DNA from: WYZ-LMO2 sp038731605
Lineage (GTDB): Archaea > Halobacteriota > Archaeoglobi > Archaeoglobales > Archaeoglobaceae
Reading direction: 5' to 3'
DNA length: 64,000 nt
NCBI GenBank assembly: GCA_038731605.1
Contig: JAVYQP010000003.1
Location: 171,356-235,355, forward strand
Both the position numbers and the translations under genes were made by a program. Positions 17,458 to 27,800 of this stretch are shown here, one piece after another. Position 1 is the stretch's first letter; each line of letters begins with the position of its first letter. The notes under the pieces were generated by a model. That model had not been told where the DNA came from, made no database searches, and saw nothing but the letters and a program-made list of their open reading frames with translations.

Positions 17458-19233
17458 ATGAAACAGATGAGCTCATTCGACATCAAAGCCTGCGTTGCCG
17501 AGCTTCAGCGACTCATCGGCGGAAAAGTCGAGAAGATCTACCACTACCCACCGGACGAGATAAGGTTCAGGATCTACGCAAAGGAGAAGCTCGATCTGAT
17601 AATCGAAGCTGGAAAGAGGATTCATCTTACGAAATTCCCAAAAGAAGCGCCGAAGTTCCCAAGCCCTTTTGCGATGTTGCTTAGAAAACACCTCGAAAAT
17701 GCGAGGATCGTTGCGATAGAGCAAAAAGACTTCGACAGGGTCGTGATCATCGACTTCGAGAAGGAGAAAAAGAAAAGGATCGTTGCAGAGCTATTTTCGA
17801 AGGGAAACGTGATCCTGATGGAAGAAGACCGCATCATAATGCCCCTGAAAGAGATTAGAACGCAATCTTCGGAGAGAAAAGTTGACAAGAGCAAGGAAGT
17901 CGTGAAAGTCCTCGCAAGCTCTGGGCTTGGGGGGCTTTATGCGGAAGAAGTCTGTCTTCGAGCTGGGATAAACAAGAACAAGAAGTTCTCCGAGCTGAGC
18001 GAAGAAGAGCTGAAGAGGATCGAAGATGAGATTGAGAAGATAAAGAGCTCCGAGTTGAAACCGCAGATAATCATGAAGGACTCGAGGCTCGTCGATGTGG
18101 TGCCGATGGATCTTCTCTACTACAAGGACTACGAGAAGAAGTTCTTCCCAAGTTTCAACGAAGCTCTCGACGAGTTCTACTCCAAGATCGCAATCGAGAG
18201 CGAAAAAGAGAGCGAAGAAGTAGAAAAACTGCAGAACAGGCTGAGAATTCAGAGGGAGACACTACAGAGATACGAGCTCGAGATGAATCAAAGTAGGGAG
18301 ATTGCGGAATTGATCTACTCGAACTACTCAACCCTCGAGAGAATAATCGAGGAGCTAAAGTCTGGAGTGGTGGCGAAGGAGGTGAAAAGATTTGATCCGA
18401 AGGAGAGAAAAGCGGTCGTCGCCATCGACGGCAAGGAGTTCGAGATCCATGTGGACAAAGGTGTCCATGGGAACGCTGAGCTATACTACGAGAGCGCAAA
18501 GAAGATGAGGGAGAAAATCGAGGGTATCAAGGTTGCGATCCAGAAAACCTTGGAAGAGCTGGAAAAGGAGAAGGGGAAGATAAAGGTCTGCTTTACTGTT
18601 CGAAGAAAACGAGAGTGGTTCGAAGATTATCGATGGTTCATAAGTTCTGATGGCTTCCTTGCAATAGGCGGAAGGAATGCGAAGATGAACTCGGAAATAA
18701 TCTCGAAGCACTTGGAGAGCAAAGATCTGTTTTTCCACACGCAAACCCCGGGGGCGCCAGCTGTGATTTTAAAGCTCGGTCAAGAAGCACCAGAGAGCAG
18801 TATAGTGGAAACTGCGGAATTTGCGGCGATTTATTCTTTGCTCTGGAAAGAGGGAAAGCATTCGGGCGAAGTTTACTACGTGAAGCCGGAGCAAGTCCTA
18901 AGATCTGCGAAACATGGAGAGTTTTTGCCAAAGGGTAGCTTTTACATAGTCGGAGATCGAAATTACGTTGAAGTTGAGCTCAGATGCGCTATAGGCGTAG
19001 AATTGGAGAAAATGCGTGTTATCGGCGGACCGCCGAGTGCTGTGAAGAAGTGGGCGGATTACTACGTTGAACTCGAGATCGGCGAAGAAACTGCGGAGAA
19101 GCTGAGCGTTGAAATTGCGAAAGTGCTCGCAGAGAAAGCTGGAGAGAACGCCTACATTGTTAAAGCGATTGCAAAGCCAGACGAGATTGCGAAGTTCTTA
19201 CCCCCGGGGAGATCGCGGATAGTATGGTCTTAG
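17458..19233 (+). CDS. rqcH: Ribosome quality control protein RqcH (NFACT family)
   Basis: The 591 residues follow the NFACT layout: NFACT-N from residue 1 (MSSFDIKACVAELQRLIGG, FPKEAPKFPSPFAMLLRKHL, and the DFDR pair), a long coiled coil (about 245-375), and NFACT-R (WFISSDGFLAIGGRNAKMN, LFFHTQTPGAPAVIL). RqcH/Rqc2/NEMF proteins bind obstructed large subunits carrying peptidyl-tRNA and add alanine tails to stalled chains. The ATG at 17458 is chosen because a TATA element (GTTTAAAAC, 17428-17436) lies 26 nt upstream; an ATG at 17449 is the alternative. The methyltransferase gene overlaps its end. Confidence 0.93.
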   Translation: MKQMSSFDIKACVAELQRLIGGKVEKIYHYPPDEIRFRIYAKEKLDLIIEAGKRIHLTKFPKEAPKFPSPFAMLLRKHLENARIVAIEQKDFDRVVIIDFEKEKKKRIVAELFSKGNVILMEEDRIIMPLKEIRTQSSERKVDKSKEVVKVLASSGLGGLYAEEVCLRAGINKNKKFSELSEEELKRIEDEIEKIKSSELKPQIIMKDSRLVDVVPMDLLYYKDYEKKFFPSFNEALDEFYSKIAIESEKESEEVEKLQNRLRIQRETLQRYELEMNQSREIAELIYSNYSTLERIIEELKSGVVAKEVKRFDPKERKAVVAIDGKEFEIHVDKGVHGNAELYYESAKKMREKIEGIKVAIQKTLEELEKEKGKIKVCFTVRRKREWFEDYRWFISSDGFLAIGGRNAKMNSEIISKHLESKDLFFHTQTPGAPAVILKLGQEAPESSIVETAEFAAIYSLLWKEGKHSGEVYYVKPEQVLRSAKHGEFLPKGSFYIVGDRNYVEVELRCAIGVELEKMRVIGGPPSAVKKWADYYVELEIGEETAEKLSVEIAKVLAEKAGENAYIVKAIAKPDEIAKFLPPGRSRIVWS

Positions 19234-20165
19234 ACTTTCCATCAACGCCACTTTCGAGGGAGATTGCGAGAAAATACGGATACGACGAGTTCATCATAAG
19301 AAGGTGGCTTCGCTTCTTCGGCGAGGAGACAATAGAGATCGTTAAAGCGTTCGAAAAAGGCTTGCCAAAGTTCATTCGAGTGAACACGATAAAGATCGAA
19401 GAGAAGGAGCTTCTGCGAAGGCTTGAGGAGAGGGGATTCAAGCTCCAAGAAACCGAAGTTCGCTTTTGCTACGAAGTCCTCGAAGAGAAGTATTCGATTG
19501 GCGCAACGCCTGAGTATCTGATGGGCTACTACTACGTGATGGACAAGAGCTCCTGCGTTCCACCGCTCGCCTTAGATCCGAAGCCAGGCGAAGTTGTTGC
19601 AGATTTTGGCGCCTCTCCAGGGGGAAAAACGACTTTCATGGCTATGTTGATGGAAAACCGTGGAATAATTTTTGCAATCGAACCACAGAAAGAGCGATTG
19701 CAAGCATTGATCGACAACGTGAACAGAATGGGGGCGATGAACGTCGCAATACTTAACATGGACGCAAGGGACTTTCCGAAGCTCGGAATAAAGGTTGACA
19801 AAGTTCTCTTGGATGCTCCTTGCACAGGAGAAGGAATAATCTTCAAGGACAAAACGAGGAAAACAGATCGTGGCAAGGAGGACATAAAGTTCTGCTCAAA
19901 TCTGCAGAAAGAACTTATCCTGTCCGCTTACGATTCTTTGAAACCCAATGGAATTCTCGTTTACTCGACTTGCTCGATGACCCCAGAAGAGAACGAGCTC
20001 GTCGTTGATTTCCTTCTCTCAAAAAGAGATGCTGAACTCCTCGACGTTGAGTTTGGAGAAAAAGCTTTGCAGATCACAGAAAGAGACCTGAGTAAAGCAA
20101 AGCGATTTTACCCGCACAAGCACAGATGTGCAGGGTTTTTTGTTGCTAAGATTCGGAAGCTTTAA
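19224..20165 (+). CDS. RNA cytosine-C5 methyltransferase (NOL1/NOP2/sun family)
   Basis: The 313 residues carry the full m5C methyltransferase motif set: VADFGASPGGKTTFM (SAM loop), NMDARDF, the catalytic-region LLDAPCTGEG, and YSTCSMTPEENE with the nucleophile Cys. N-terminal residues 1-100 form the usual helical RNA-binding region (KFIRVNTIKI). Archaeal members methylate tRNA or rRNA cytosines. The last ten bases of rqcH overlap its start, so the pair is translationally linked; both act on the translation machinery. The exact target cannot be read from sequence. Confidence 0.92.
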   Translation: MVLDFPSTPLSREIARKYGYDEFIIRRWLRFFGEETIEIVKAFEKGLPKFIRVNTIKIEEKELLRRLEERGFKLQETEVRFCYEVLEEKYSIGATPEYLMGYYYVMDKSSCVPPLALDPKPGEVVADFGASPGGKTTFMAMLMENRGIIFAIEPQKERLQALIDNVNRMGAMNVAILNMDARDFPKLGIKVDKVLLDAPCTGEGIIFKDKTRKTDRGKEDIKFCSNLQKELILSAYDSLKPNGILVYSTCSMTPEENELVVDFLLSKRDAELLDVEFGEKALQITERDLSKAKRFYPHKHRCAGFFVAKIRKL

Positions 20166-20534
20166 CTGCGGTGGGAGACCAATACGCTTCGTCCAGGCAT
20201 GTTAAGGGTGGTAACGAGCCATAAAACCCACATCGGGCTAAAAGAAATGACATAGATAATAAGAAAACTATTGAAACTGAGCTGGTCTTTTTTGAGAGAC
20301 GAGCCCGTCATAATTGCAGCCAACGGTAGACGAAGCTACTCGAAGAGCTCTTATTTGTGAAGCGGGAAGTGGGGTTTTCTCCCAACGTTGTATGGCAAAG
20401 ACATCACAATTAGATGTATGCAGTTGTTCGGGAACTTCTTAAGCAATCCTGACGTCGCCCAAAAAACGTCATCTAAAAGAGTTCCTTCTCAGCTCAGATT
20501 TGCGAGTTTAATAAGTGTTCCCAACAATCCAACC
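20166..20534. other. Gene-free stretch; possible decayed TnpB/IS605-type 3' end
   Basis: I find no intact gene in these 369 bases. One plus-strand frame (about 20320-20375) reads PTVDEATRRALICEAGSG, and CEAGSG resembles the EAGSP ending seen in many archaeal TnpB proteins; upstream the frame is broken by stops. The purine-rich GAAGCGGGAAG and short inverted repeats would also fit the RNA end of such an element. Evidence is thin: no transposase catalytic or zinc-finger motif survives. Confidence 0.25.
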
Positions 20535-22130
20535 TTACCTCAACGTCACGTATCCTTTTTTCGCCTTAACGTATTCCAAGAACTTCGAGAGGAGAAGTCT
20601 TTTTCCCTCTACAGCCCTTGCGTTCCCTATGGCTATGAACTTGCTCTTCGCCCTCGTCAGGGCTACGTTGAAAAGCCTTTTGTCGGATGCGAAGTAAAGG
20701 TTCTTCGTTGCGGTGATCGAGTAAACTATTACCTCCTTCTCCCTCCCCTGATAGCTGTGCACTGTGCTCACCTCGCAGTTTATTCCAAAGTCCTTCAGCA
20801 TTGAGCTTATGAGCTCCCTCTGCTTCACGTAGGGCGTTATGACGCCAATCTCCTCATCGCTTATCTTTGCGCTCAGCTCGTCGCAGATCTGGGAGGCGAG
20901 CTCTGCTTCAACTTCGTTCACCTTCGAAGCCCCAACTCTCTTTTCCTCGCTGTCGCAATGTAGGAAAAGAACCGCCTTCGAAGGGTCTCCGACTTCTGGA
21001 ATCGTTGTCTCGACCCTTGGGATCTTCACGTTGTAGCATCTTTCGTCGATCTCGAGCTTTCCGTAGACTTCTTTGGCTGAGAAACCGATGATGTCTGCGT
21101 TGCATCTGTAGTGCTTCCGCAACCACAAAGCCTTGCGATAAATTTCGTAGAGGTAGTTGAAAGCCGAGAAAGCCTGCGAGTTCGGCACGTTCACCTCGTA
21201 GACAGGCGGAAGCTGGTATGGGTCGCCAACGATCACAGCCTTTCTCGCCTTCTCTAAGGCGATCAAAGCAGTCGAGATACAAGTGTTGCTCGCCTCGTCC
21301 AAAAATACCGTGTCGAATTCGAAGCGGTTGAGAACGCTCATCGCCCCCTTCAGAATTGTCGCACCAACAACGATTTTTCCGCTCTTCAAAACCTCTTCTT
21401 GCAACCTCGCTATCTCTCGGTAGGCGTTCGCAATCTTATTCGCAAAGTCTTCGTAGCTGTTAAAGCTCAGTTGGGACAAAATCCTCGCTTCTATGCTGTG
21501 CCTCTTCGCATTCCCCAAGATTTTCGATGGATGCCCTATGCGAATTGCTTTTTCAAGCTTTTCGAGCACGTTGTCGACTGCGACGTTCGTGTTAGAGGTA
21601 ACCCACACCATTTCCTCTTTCGAAAGTTGCTTTGCGCTCTCCGCAATGAAAGTCGTCTTCCCTGTGCCTGGAGGTCCGACCACGAGCAAAATCTCTCCTT
21701 CTTCAAGAGAACAAGCTGCGGAAAAGCATTCTTTTTGCCAATTGTCGAGGAAATCTGGTGCGTTAACTTTTTTGATCCCGCTCCAGTTCCTAAAGTTGAG
21801 GATTTCATCCATTCTCTCGACCGCTTCCCTTCGAAGTGCGATGCTCAAAAGATTCTCCGCTTCCGCAATTCTCTCCCCATCCAACCTCTCGAACTCCTTA
21901 ACCGCAAGTAGAAAGCCGTGCTTTACTTTTCTGGCATCAAGGACAAATCCGAATGGAGTTACGACGTCGTCAACCCATGCAACAGAACTTCCCGGCTGTA
22001 TTGAGCCAGAGGAGAGGATTATCGCTGTATCCCCTTTTCTCGCAAGAACTTCTGCGCTGAAAACCTCTTTTTGAAGCAAGCTCCTTGTTACCTTCTCTTC
22101 AATCTTTTCGAGAAGTTCTTGCAGGTTCAT
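20535..22130 (-). CDS. Superfamily 1 DNA/RNA helicase (IGHMBP2/UPF1-like)
   Basis: The 531 residues show SF1B helicase motifs: Walker A GPPGTGKTTFIAE, WVTSNTNVAVDN (Ia), Walker B VFLDEASN, AVIVGDPYQLPPV (III), and C-terminal VSTVHSYQGREKEVIVYS with VALTRAKSKFI. Before the motor lies an OB/stalk-like region (residues 1-100). Such proteins unwind RNA or DNA 5' to 3'; archaeal relatives are short and lack the zinc or R3H domains of eukaryotic ones. The start overlaps the end of the radical SAM gene (ATGA). Confidence 0.92.
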   Translation of the reverse strand: MNLQELLEKIEEKVTRSLLQKEVFSAEVLARKGDTAIILSSGSIQPGSSVAWVDDVVTPFGFVLDARKVKHGFLLAVKEFERLDGERIAEAENLLSIALRREAVERMDEILNFRNWSGIKKVNAPDFLDNWQKECFSAACSLEEGEILLVVGPPGTGKTTFIAESAKQLSKEEMVWVTSNTNVAVDNVLEKLEKAIRIGHPSKILGNAKRHSIEARILSQLSFNSYEDFANKIANAYREIARLQEEVLKSGKIVVGATILKGAMSVLNRFEFDTVFLDEASNTCISTALIALEKARKAVIVGDPYQLPPVYEVNVPNSQAFSAFNYLYEIYRKALWLRKHYRCNADIIGFSAKEVYGKLEIDERCYNVKIPRVETTIPEVGDPSKAVLFLHCDSEEKRVGASKVNEVEAELASQICDELSAKISDEEIGVITPYVKQRELISSMLKDFGINCEVSTVHSYQGREKEVIVYSITATKNLYFASDKRLFNVALTRAKSKFIAIGNARAVEGKRLLLSKFLEYVKAKKGYVTLR

Positions 22131-23134
22131 ACGAGGTTCGTGAGTTTCTTGCTCGCTATCGCATAAGAGCGATTCATTTCCTCAACGCTGAGTCTTCTCG
22201 CAATCTCTGGATACTCGTAGGCTTTAAACGTCGGGTAGTATTGGAACATCAGGTTAAATCTAACATCTCTGCCAAGGTTTTCTGCAACCCAGTCCACGAT
22301 TCTCGCAGTGCAACACTCCAAATGCGATGGCATTACGAGATGGCGAATCAATAGCTCTCCGTTGTCCTTCGCCCGCAGGAAGTTTCTCTGAACAACCTCC
22401 AAATACCTCGGAACCTTTGAATAGCGAAGCGCACATTTGTCGTTCCCATACTTGAAGTCGCCGAGCCATACATCTACGAGATCTTCGATGATGTTCGCAA
22501 GCTCAATGCTGTGGTACATGTTCGAGTTCCAAACAACCGGAACATTCGAATCCACGTTTAGAAGGATTTCCGCAATCGTGTGCGCATGCTGATCTGGATT
22601 TCCGCCGACGAAGTTCACGTTCCTACTTCCCTGCCTGTATCTGCGATCGATGATGTATGCGAGGTCTTTCGCATCTGCGATGATGTCATCGCTGTAGACG
22701 ATGTCGTAGTTCTGGCAGAAAACGCAGGCGAAGGTGCAACGGTTGAAGAATATCGTGTGTGATGGAATCAGCTCAGGCTCCTCGCCCATGTGAAGGAATT
22801 CACTGCTGAAGTAGCTGACGACTCCGCACTTGCAAAATCCCTTCTTTTCGTATCTGTTCACTTCGCATCTTCGCTCGCAGAAGTTGCAGTTCCGCAACAT
22901 CTCGTAGAGAATGTCCCTCTTTAGATGGAGGAACGAGTACTCCGCCGGTTTCTCTTTTAAAAGGCTGACGTCTTCGTTTAGCATGCTCTTCAGCTCCTTC
23001 TTAAGCCTGTCATGGATCTTAAGCATGTCTTCGAGGGTTTCAGCCTTCTCCGCTGAGATCCGCTTCGCTATCTGAAACTTCGCAATCGCTTCGTTGCGGT
23101 TTATCGCAGAGTATCTCTCAAGCCCCCTAACCAC
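22127..23134 (-). CDS. Radical SAM protein, PflX/PflA-like (COG1313 type)
   Basis: The 335 residues hold an N-terminal helical region (1-80), a Cys cluster (CNFCERRCEVNRYEKKGFC) and the radical SAM site CTFACVFC at about residue 137, followed by DDIIADAKDLAYII and FVGGNPDQHAHT. This matches the pyruvate-formate-lyase-activase-like PflX group, common in anaerobic archaea and of unknown substrate. The GTG at 23134 is chosen as start because an A/T box (ATTTAACTTTA, about 23151-23161) lies 24 nt upstream. Downstream it overlaps the helicase gene by 4 bp. Confidence 0.85.
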   Translation of the reverse strand: MVRGLERYSAINRNEAIAKFQIAKRISAEKAETLEDMLKIHDRLKKELKSMLNEDVSLLKEKPAEYSFLHLKRDILYEMLRNCNFCERRCEVNRYEKKGFCKCGVVSYFSSEFLHMGEEPELIPSHTIFFNRCTFACVFCQNYDIVYSDDIIADAKDLAYIIDRRYRQGSRNVNFVGGNPDQHAHTIAEILLNVDSNVPVVWNSNMYHSIELANIIEDLVDVWLGDFKYGNDKCALRYSKVPRYLEVVQRNFLRAKDNGELLIRHLVMPSHLECCTARIVDWVAENLGRDVRFNLMFQYYPTFKAYEYPEIARRLSVEEMNRSYAIASKKLTNLV

Positions 23135-23224
23135 AGAAGAAGTGGGTTCGTAAAGTTAAATCGTTTGCGGAAAAGTTGTCAATGTCTACCAAAAAGCTTA
23201 TATTTTTTCGAGAAAGTCGTTGGT

Positions 23225-23962
23225 ATGGAGTGGTATTACTGGGGAATTGCCCTGATAGTTCTGGTTTTCTTCGCCTCTGCGATCAGGGTAGTGAAGGAAT
23301 ACGAGCGTGGTGTTATCTTTAGACTCGGAAGGCTTATCGGCGCAAAGGGTCCGGGGATCTTCTTCATAATTCCGCTCTTGGATTCGATGGTCAAAGTGGA
23401 TCTGAGGACTGTGACATACGACGTTCCTGCGCAAGAAGTGGTTACGAAGGACAACGTAACCGTGAAGGTGAACGCAGTCGTTTACTATCGAGTCGTTGAC
23501 CCCGCCAAGGCTGTGACAGAAGTTTACAACTACATGTATGCCACTGCGCAGATTGCGCAGACGACGCTTAGGAGCATCATCGGTCAAGCTGAGCTCGACG
23601 AAGTCCTTTCGGAGAGAGAGAAGCTGAACATAAGGCTTCAGCAGATAATCGACGAGGCAACGAATCCTTGGGGGATAAAGGTCACCGCAGTCGAGATAAA
23701 GGATGTCGAACTACCAGAGGAGATGCGAAGGGTCATGGCTATGCAAGCCGAAGCTGAAAGAGAAAGGAGGTCGAAGATTATCAGAGCAGAAGGAGAGTAT
23801 CAGGCTGCGATGAGACTCAAAGAGGCTTCCGACGTCCTTGCGCAAAGCGAGGGGGCGCTTTTCCTACGCTACCTGCAAACACTGAACGAAGTTGCTGCGG
23901 AGAAGAACACGACGATAATTTTACCAATTCCCGTCGAGTTGCTCAAGATCTACAAAAAATAA
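23225..23962 (+). CDS. Slipin/stomatin-like SPFH membrane protein
   Basis: The 245 residues begin with one hydrophobic span (WGIALIVLVFFASAIRVV, about 5-24) and continue as an SPFH domain: EYERGVIFRLGRL, GPGIFFIIPLLDSM, VVYYRVVDPAKAV, then a coiled coil rich in AEAERERRSKIIRAEGEYQAA. Archaeal slipins oligomerise on the membrane and are often cut by a partner NfeD-type protease; none is encoded next door. The ATG at 23225 is taken because CTTATATT (23197-23204) sits at leaderless distance. Confidence 0.92.
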   Translation: MEWYYWGIALIVLVFFASAIRVVKEYERGVIFRLGRLIGAKGPGIFFIIPLLDSMVKVDLRTVTYDVPAQEVVTKDNVTVKVNAVVYYRVVDPAKAVTEVYNYMYATAQIAQTTLRSIIGQAELDEVLSEREKLNIRLQQIIDEATNPWGIKVTAVEIKDVELPEEMRRVMAMQAEAERERRSKIIRAEGEYQAAMRLKEASDVLAQSEGALFLRYLQTLNEVAAEKNTTIILPIPVELLKIYKK

Positions 23963-23980
23963 ATACTGCGAACTTTTTTT

Positions 23981-24811
23981 ATGGACCTCATCTTAACTCC
24001 ATCTTCGCCTTTGCTTGGGAAGAGAATCGCCGAGGAGCTCGGAGTGAAGCTTTCGGCGGTTAGCTTCAAGCGATTTCCAGACGGAGAACTTTATGCGAGG
24101 GTCGAAAGCCAAGAATCTGAGCACGTGGTTGTCTGTAGCTTAAACTCGAACGATGACTTCGTTCTGCTGAACCTGCTCTTCGACGCAATAAAAGGCGATG
24201 TGGTTGCGGTGATTCCGTATCTTGGATACGCAAGGCAGGACAGGGAATTCTTGAAGGGCGAAGCGGTGAGCGTAAGAGTTGTTGCGAAGGCTATCGAAGA
24301 AAGGGCTGAGAAAGTTGTAACGGTGAACATCCACAGCGAAAAGGCTAAGGAGAGCTTTAAAAAACTCGTTGACGTTGATGCGATGCCGTTGATCGGGAAA
24401 AGCTACGAAGGAAAAGATGTGGTCATGATCTCTCCAGACAAGGGCTCAGCTGAAAGGGTAAAGACTGCTGCGAGGTTTGCAAACTGCGAGTGGGACTGGT
24501 TGGAGAAGCGCAGAATCGACGAGAAAACGGTCGAGATAAGCCCAAAGAAGATCGATGTCGAAGGAAAAAGAGTTGTGATTGTCGACGACATAATCTCGAC
24601 TGGAGGAACTGTGATCGAAGCAACGAAGAAACTCTACGAGCTCGGAGCAAAAAGCGTTGAATGCGCTTGCGTCCATGCAGTCCTTGCGGACTTCGCTGCG
24701 GTAAAGCTTTTCTCGAGCGGAGTTCGTGAAATCGTCGCAACCGACACAGTTGAAAGAATTTTCTCGAAGATAAGCGTTTCAAAAATATTGGCTGACGAGA
24801 TTAGGACTTGA
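23981..24811 (+). CDS. prs: Ribose-phosphate pyrophosphokinase
   Basis: The 276 residues match archaeal PRPP synthase: FPDGELYARVES, IPYLGYARQDREF with the catalytic-loop region, NIHSEKAKESF, and the PRPP motif VVIVDDIISTGGTV. It makes PRPP from ribose 5-phosphate and ATP for nucleotide, histidine and, in this lineage, cofactor synthesis. It begins 18 nt after the slipin gene. Its stop lies 1 nt from the stop of polC on the opposite strand. Length is slightly shorter than bacterial enzymes, as usual for archaea. Confidence 0.95.
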   Translation: MDLILTPSSPLLGKRIAEELGVKLSAVSFKRFPDGELYARVESQESEHVVVCSLNSNDDFVLLNLLFDAIKGDVVAVIPYLGYARQDREFLKGEAVSVRVVAKAIEERAEKVVTVNIHSEKAKESFKKLVDVDAMPLIGKSYEGKDVVMISPDKGSAERVKTAARFANCEWDWLEKRRIDEKTVEISPKKIDVEGKRVVIVDDIISTGGTVIEATKKLYELGAKSVECACVHAVLADFAAVKLFSSGVREIVATDTVERIFSKISVSKILADEIRT

Positions 24812-24812
24812 T

Positions 24813-27800
24813 TCACCAAAGCTCCGCAAGAGTAACTTGTTTTTCGAAGAAAAGCGATTTTATTTCGTGTTCGATAAGCTTGAGCCTTTGCCTCGTGTAT
24901 TCTGTGACCTTGTATTCCTCGCAAAGCTTCTTCGATATGTCCAAGTATTTCACGATCGAACTGCTGTGAACGGTTAGCGTGAGATTTCCGCCACACTTCT
25001 TGCACTTCCCGCTCAAAGGAACCCTTCGGTATTTTTCGTTGCAGTCGACGCATCTGAACTCCTGCTTCGAGAAAGCCCTGAGATTTCCGATTATGTCTGG
25101 CAAGAAGTGGATCGTTATAACTCTTTCCGCAACGTCGTTTTCGTCAACAGCGCTTATCTTCCTCGCAATCTCCATCTGCTTCTCAACCTTTTCGCTCATC
25201 GTCTTCAGCTTTTTGTAAGCACTCTCCTTCACACCGCTTGCGATCTCTGTGTCGTGCGTAAATGAGAGCCCAAAAAACCTGCTCTCAAGTTTCAAACGGT
25301 CCTTGACCTTCTCGATCATGTCTTCACATTCCTTCGGATTTGCAAACCTTAGAGTCGCTTGATAAAACTCCAACGGGTAACGGGAAACGATGTCCATGTT
25401 GTGAACCTCCTTGTCAACTTCCCTTGGATCCACGATCGTCGTCAAAACGAGCGGAGCGTCCATTTGCCCGCCACGCTTCTCTGGCAAGAAGTGCCTCGAG
25501 AAATTCAAAAGCCCGTCGAGAAGAAGCATTACGCAGTCTTCGTCGCCATCGCAGTTTCTTCGCTTCGCAGCATGGAAGTATGGATGCGCATAGCATCCGA
25601 GGATGTCCACAAAACCAATTATCCTTCCAAGGACACCCGCAGACGTGTGCGGAGCCAGACCTATGACAAGGTGCCCGATGAGGTCTTCGATTTTCTCAAC
25701 CTTGTAATAAGGCTCGAGCCCGTAGAACTTGACAAGAAGATCATCGATGAACTTCGCAACTCTCAAAAGGTATTCCGCACAGCTCTTTGCGATCACGATG
25801 TCCTGTGGCTTTAGCTCAACTATTTGCTCCTCGCTCTTCAGCTCGTTTCCAAGGTAGTCGGTCGTGTATCCAAGCTCCCTTAGCTTCTCAACGCTAACTC
25901 CGATTTCCTTTGGCTTGAAATGCGTCAAAGGTAGGTCTGTCATGTCGTATCTGATCGTTCCATCTTTAAAAACATAAACGTCGTGCTTAGCCCTTAAAAT
26001 GCCCTTCTCAAGCCTTTCCGGAATCTTGTTCTTCGAAGTAAGTCCAATTACGCCCTTCAAAATCTCGAGCTCAAACCTTTCTCCCAGGTTTTTCAATGCG
26101 TTCTCGTAAAGCTTTCGCACGTCGACAAATCTTTTCACGTAACCTTTTGTCTCGTTTCCGCACTTACAGACCTCGGAACTTTGCTTTGTCTTGCACTTTG
26201 GGCAGTAGTAGAGCTGTTGAGTTAAACCCCCGCAGTCGCATTTAAGCCAAAAACCCTCTTTTCCGCACTGCGTGCATTTTCTAAGCGAAACCTCAACCTC
26301 CACTTCCCCCTTCGCTATCCCGTTGCTCTGCTCAACTGCGCTCTTTATGTCCCTCCTCTTCCCACCAGCCAAGCTTATTGGGAAAAGAACGTGCGGAGGG
26401 GGGCTCATCTTCCTTTCCTTCGCTTTCTCTGGTCTCCCCATTCTTGCACCGATTCTTGAAACCGCTTTTTCTCGAACGTCGAGCCCAGAAATCCTTCGGA
26501 CTATTTCGAGAACTTCGTCCCCATGGATCTCGCCCACCTTTTTAAGCTTTGAATCGAGCCCAAGGCATCGAACGAGAACCTTCCACTTCTCCAAAACAAT
26601 CGCTTCCCTCACCTTGTGCTCTACGAGTAATTTCTCCAAGATCTCCTTTGCCCTTGCGTCGATTGGCAAGACAAGATACCTTCCCTGCCCCTCTATCTTC
26701 CCCTTCTCGCTTATGAAGTCCCTGAGGTAGCGGAACTCCTCAATGCTTATGTCGTGCCATAGATAAGTCCATTTCGGATGCAATGGAACTCCGAGCTCGT
26801 CGCAGAGCTTCAAAGCCTCCTCTTCGCTTGGATTCTCGATTTCGATCTTCGATTCCTGGACCCACCACTCGTAAACGTAAGAGCTCGGAATCAAGGGATG
26901 GTTGTTCTCCAAGAAATCGCCGTAGTTTATCAGAATCTCTCCAAGATCCAAGATCTTCTCAACTTCGTTTTTTACCTCCATCGCCTCCTTCACCGAGTTT
27001 ATTTTCACGACATCGCCGTTCCTCAGCCTAACCGTGGGACCTTCGAGCGTTGTAACCGGAACAACACTCCCAGCTTTCCCGGGACGTTCGACTTTCAGCT
27101 GGGTTCCAATTGCGATGTCCACGAGAACCATGAGCGCTGGATTGATTCCTACGGTTGCGAAACCAGAGTTCCTCGCTCTCCCGTATCTCAACCTGAATCC
27201 GCCCTTTCGTGAGGGATGGCTCAGCACTGGTCTCCCAGCGACTATATCAGAGAGATACTTGCTCCTTGGCTTAACGTCGACCTCTTCTTCGGAATCCTTC
27301 TTTATCAGCTTTTCAAGCCAATCCCAGCCATCGATCTTGAGCTCGTCGACCATCTTTTTTAGCTTCGGCGCCTTCAAAGCGATCCCCTCTGCAATTATCA
27401 GCGCCATTCCTCCTCGAACCCTGTTCGTCTCGACCCTCGGCAAGTTTCGGTATCCCGTGACCTCAACGTCTTCAGTCGCTTCGCCGTCTATGCAAATAGG
27501 GCAATTGGAAACAATGAGCCTTATCTCTTCGTCGCTTGGCAAATACTGCAGGTTTGCAACCTTTTTGTATAGCTGAATCTCCTCGCAATACCTTAGGATT
27601 TCTTCCTCGGTTGCAACATATCTCCCTATTCCGAGCTTTCTCCTCACGTAGTCTGCGATCAGCACTGAGATGACTTGCGCAGTTCCGCCAGCGCTTCTTA
27701 TTGGACCAGCATAGTAAACCTTCAAGAAGTTGCTTCCATCGCTGTTCTTGTCCAAAGAAACTTTCGCAATTCCCTCTATTGGAGCTGCAACTGCACCTTC

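Noticed and set aside
27034..27576. Long open frame on the plus strand within polC
   Set aside because: It is antisense to a fully conserved PolD region, is rich in Ser/Ile/Pro as expected from a shadow frame, and shows no domain.
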